From the NCBI GenBank assembly GCA_001603765.1, contig LUZV01000173.1, positions 1-7,021 of the forward strand: 7,021 nt of DNA, written 5' to 3'. The stretch's first letter is position 1. Each line of letters begins with the position of its first letter. This DNA comes from Anaerolineales bacterium Chloro_02. Lineage in GTDB: Bacteria; Chloroflexota; Anaerolineae; Anaerolineales; Anaerolineaceae. A program made the translations under genes and the position numbers. The notes under the pieces were generated by a model that was not told the origin of the DNA, did no database searches, and was given only the letters and a program-made list of their open reading frames with translations. Below, piece by piece: positions 6,881 through 7,021 of this stretch.

Positions 6881-6890
6881 AGACCAGCGG
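6868..6890. repeat. Bulged 9-bp hairpin abutting the tandem repeats
   Basis: CCGC (6868-6871) and TGGTC (6873-6877) pair with GACCA (6882-6886) and GCGG (6887-6890) around an AGGA loop, with one unpaired T at 6872. The right arm is the first part of the first 70-base repeat copy, so the hairpin spans the repeat boundary. Confidence 0.5.
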
Positions 6891-7021
6891 GAACCAGGAA
6901 CAGAATAATGACCCACCCCCTTTATCCCCCTCCCAGTAGGGGGTTAGAGGAGACCAGCAGGAACCAGGAACAGATTAATGGCCCACCCCCTTTATCCCCC
7001 TCTCAGGAAGGGGTTTGGAGG
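6881..7021. repeat. Two tandem copies of a 70-base repeat with C-run/G-run palindromes
   Basis: Copy 1 is 6881-6950 and copy 2 is 6951-7020, in direct orientation with no spacer. They share AGACCAGC(G/A)G, GAACCAGGAA and CCCACCCCCTTTATCCCCCT and differ at about nine positions, mostly in the last 20 bases. Each copy contains a palindrome: CCCCCT/AGGGGG (6926-6931 with 6938-6943) in copy 1 and CCCCT/AGGGG (6997-7001 with 7009-7013) in copy 2. The last bases of copy 2 plus G7021 match the GAGG that ends copy 1, so the array may go on beyond the window. No open frame or coding role was seen. It resembles the C-rich dispersed intergenic repeats of some environmental bacterial genomes, but this is unverified. 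Confidence 0.85.

Noticed and set aside
6881..7021. Possible CRISPR array in the repeated sequence at the window end
   Set aside because: The two copies are directly adjacent without unique spacers, the unit is 70 bases, and no cas gene is present.

Overview
The window looks like bacterial chromosome from a carbohydrate-using heterotroph. The gene set (a ChvE/MmsAB-type monosaccharide importer, a short-type alpha-glucan phosphorylase, a UPF0316 membrane protein and a YhcW-like HAD phosphatase), together with clear AGGAGG-type ribosome sites, would fit a member of the Chloroflexota (Anaerolineae) or a similar lineage. No rRNA or other lineage marker is present, so this placement is a guess.

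Layout. Positions 2-2940 (+ strand) are the end of a sugar-import operon: the C-terminus of a periplasmic or lipoprotein sugar-binding protein, a perfect 14-bp hairpin, the double-domain ATPase (mmsA/gguA type) and the membrane permease (mmsB/gguB type). It closes with a strong intrinsic terminator at 2958-2992. Facing it on the minus strand is a compact three-gene unit transcribed from about 6580 down to 3073: alpha-glucan phosphorylase, then a UPF0316 (DUF5698 + DUF2179) membrane protein, then a HAD-IA phosphatase. The gaps are only 15 and 4 bases, and the last gene has a TTG start whose ribosome site overlaps the previous stop codon. A perfect TATAAT lies upstream of the phosphorylase and is followed at once by an 8-bp inverted repeat that could be an operator or a 5' mRNA hairpin.

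Positions 6592-7021 hold no gene I can support. The stretch has several inverted repeats and ends in two 70-base tandem copies, each containing a C-run/G-run palindrome; the second copy reaches the window edge. This looks like dispersed or intergenic repeat DNA.

How the genes fit together: the plus-strand operon imports monosaccharides across the membrane with ATP. The minus-strand unit releases glucose 1-phosphate from glycogen or maltodextrin in the cytoplasm and adds a small-molecule phosphatase that may act on sugar phosphates. The two units are convergent and probably independently transcribed, so the shared carbohydrate theme is an inference from content, not from co-regulation. I found no clearly new system. 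The points most worth a second look are the repeat-rich region upstream of the phosphorylase, the hairpins placed at regulatory positions, and the conserved-looking link between a phosphorylase and an uncharacterised UPF0316 protein.
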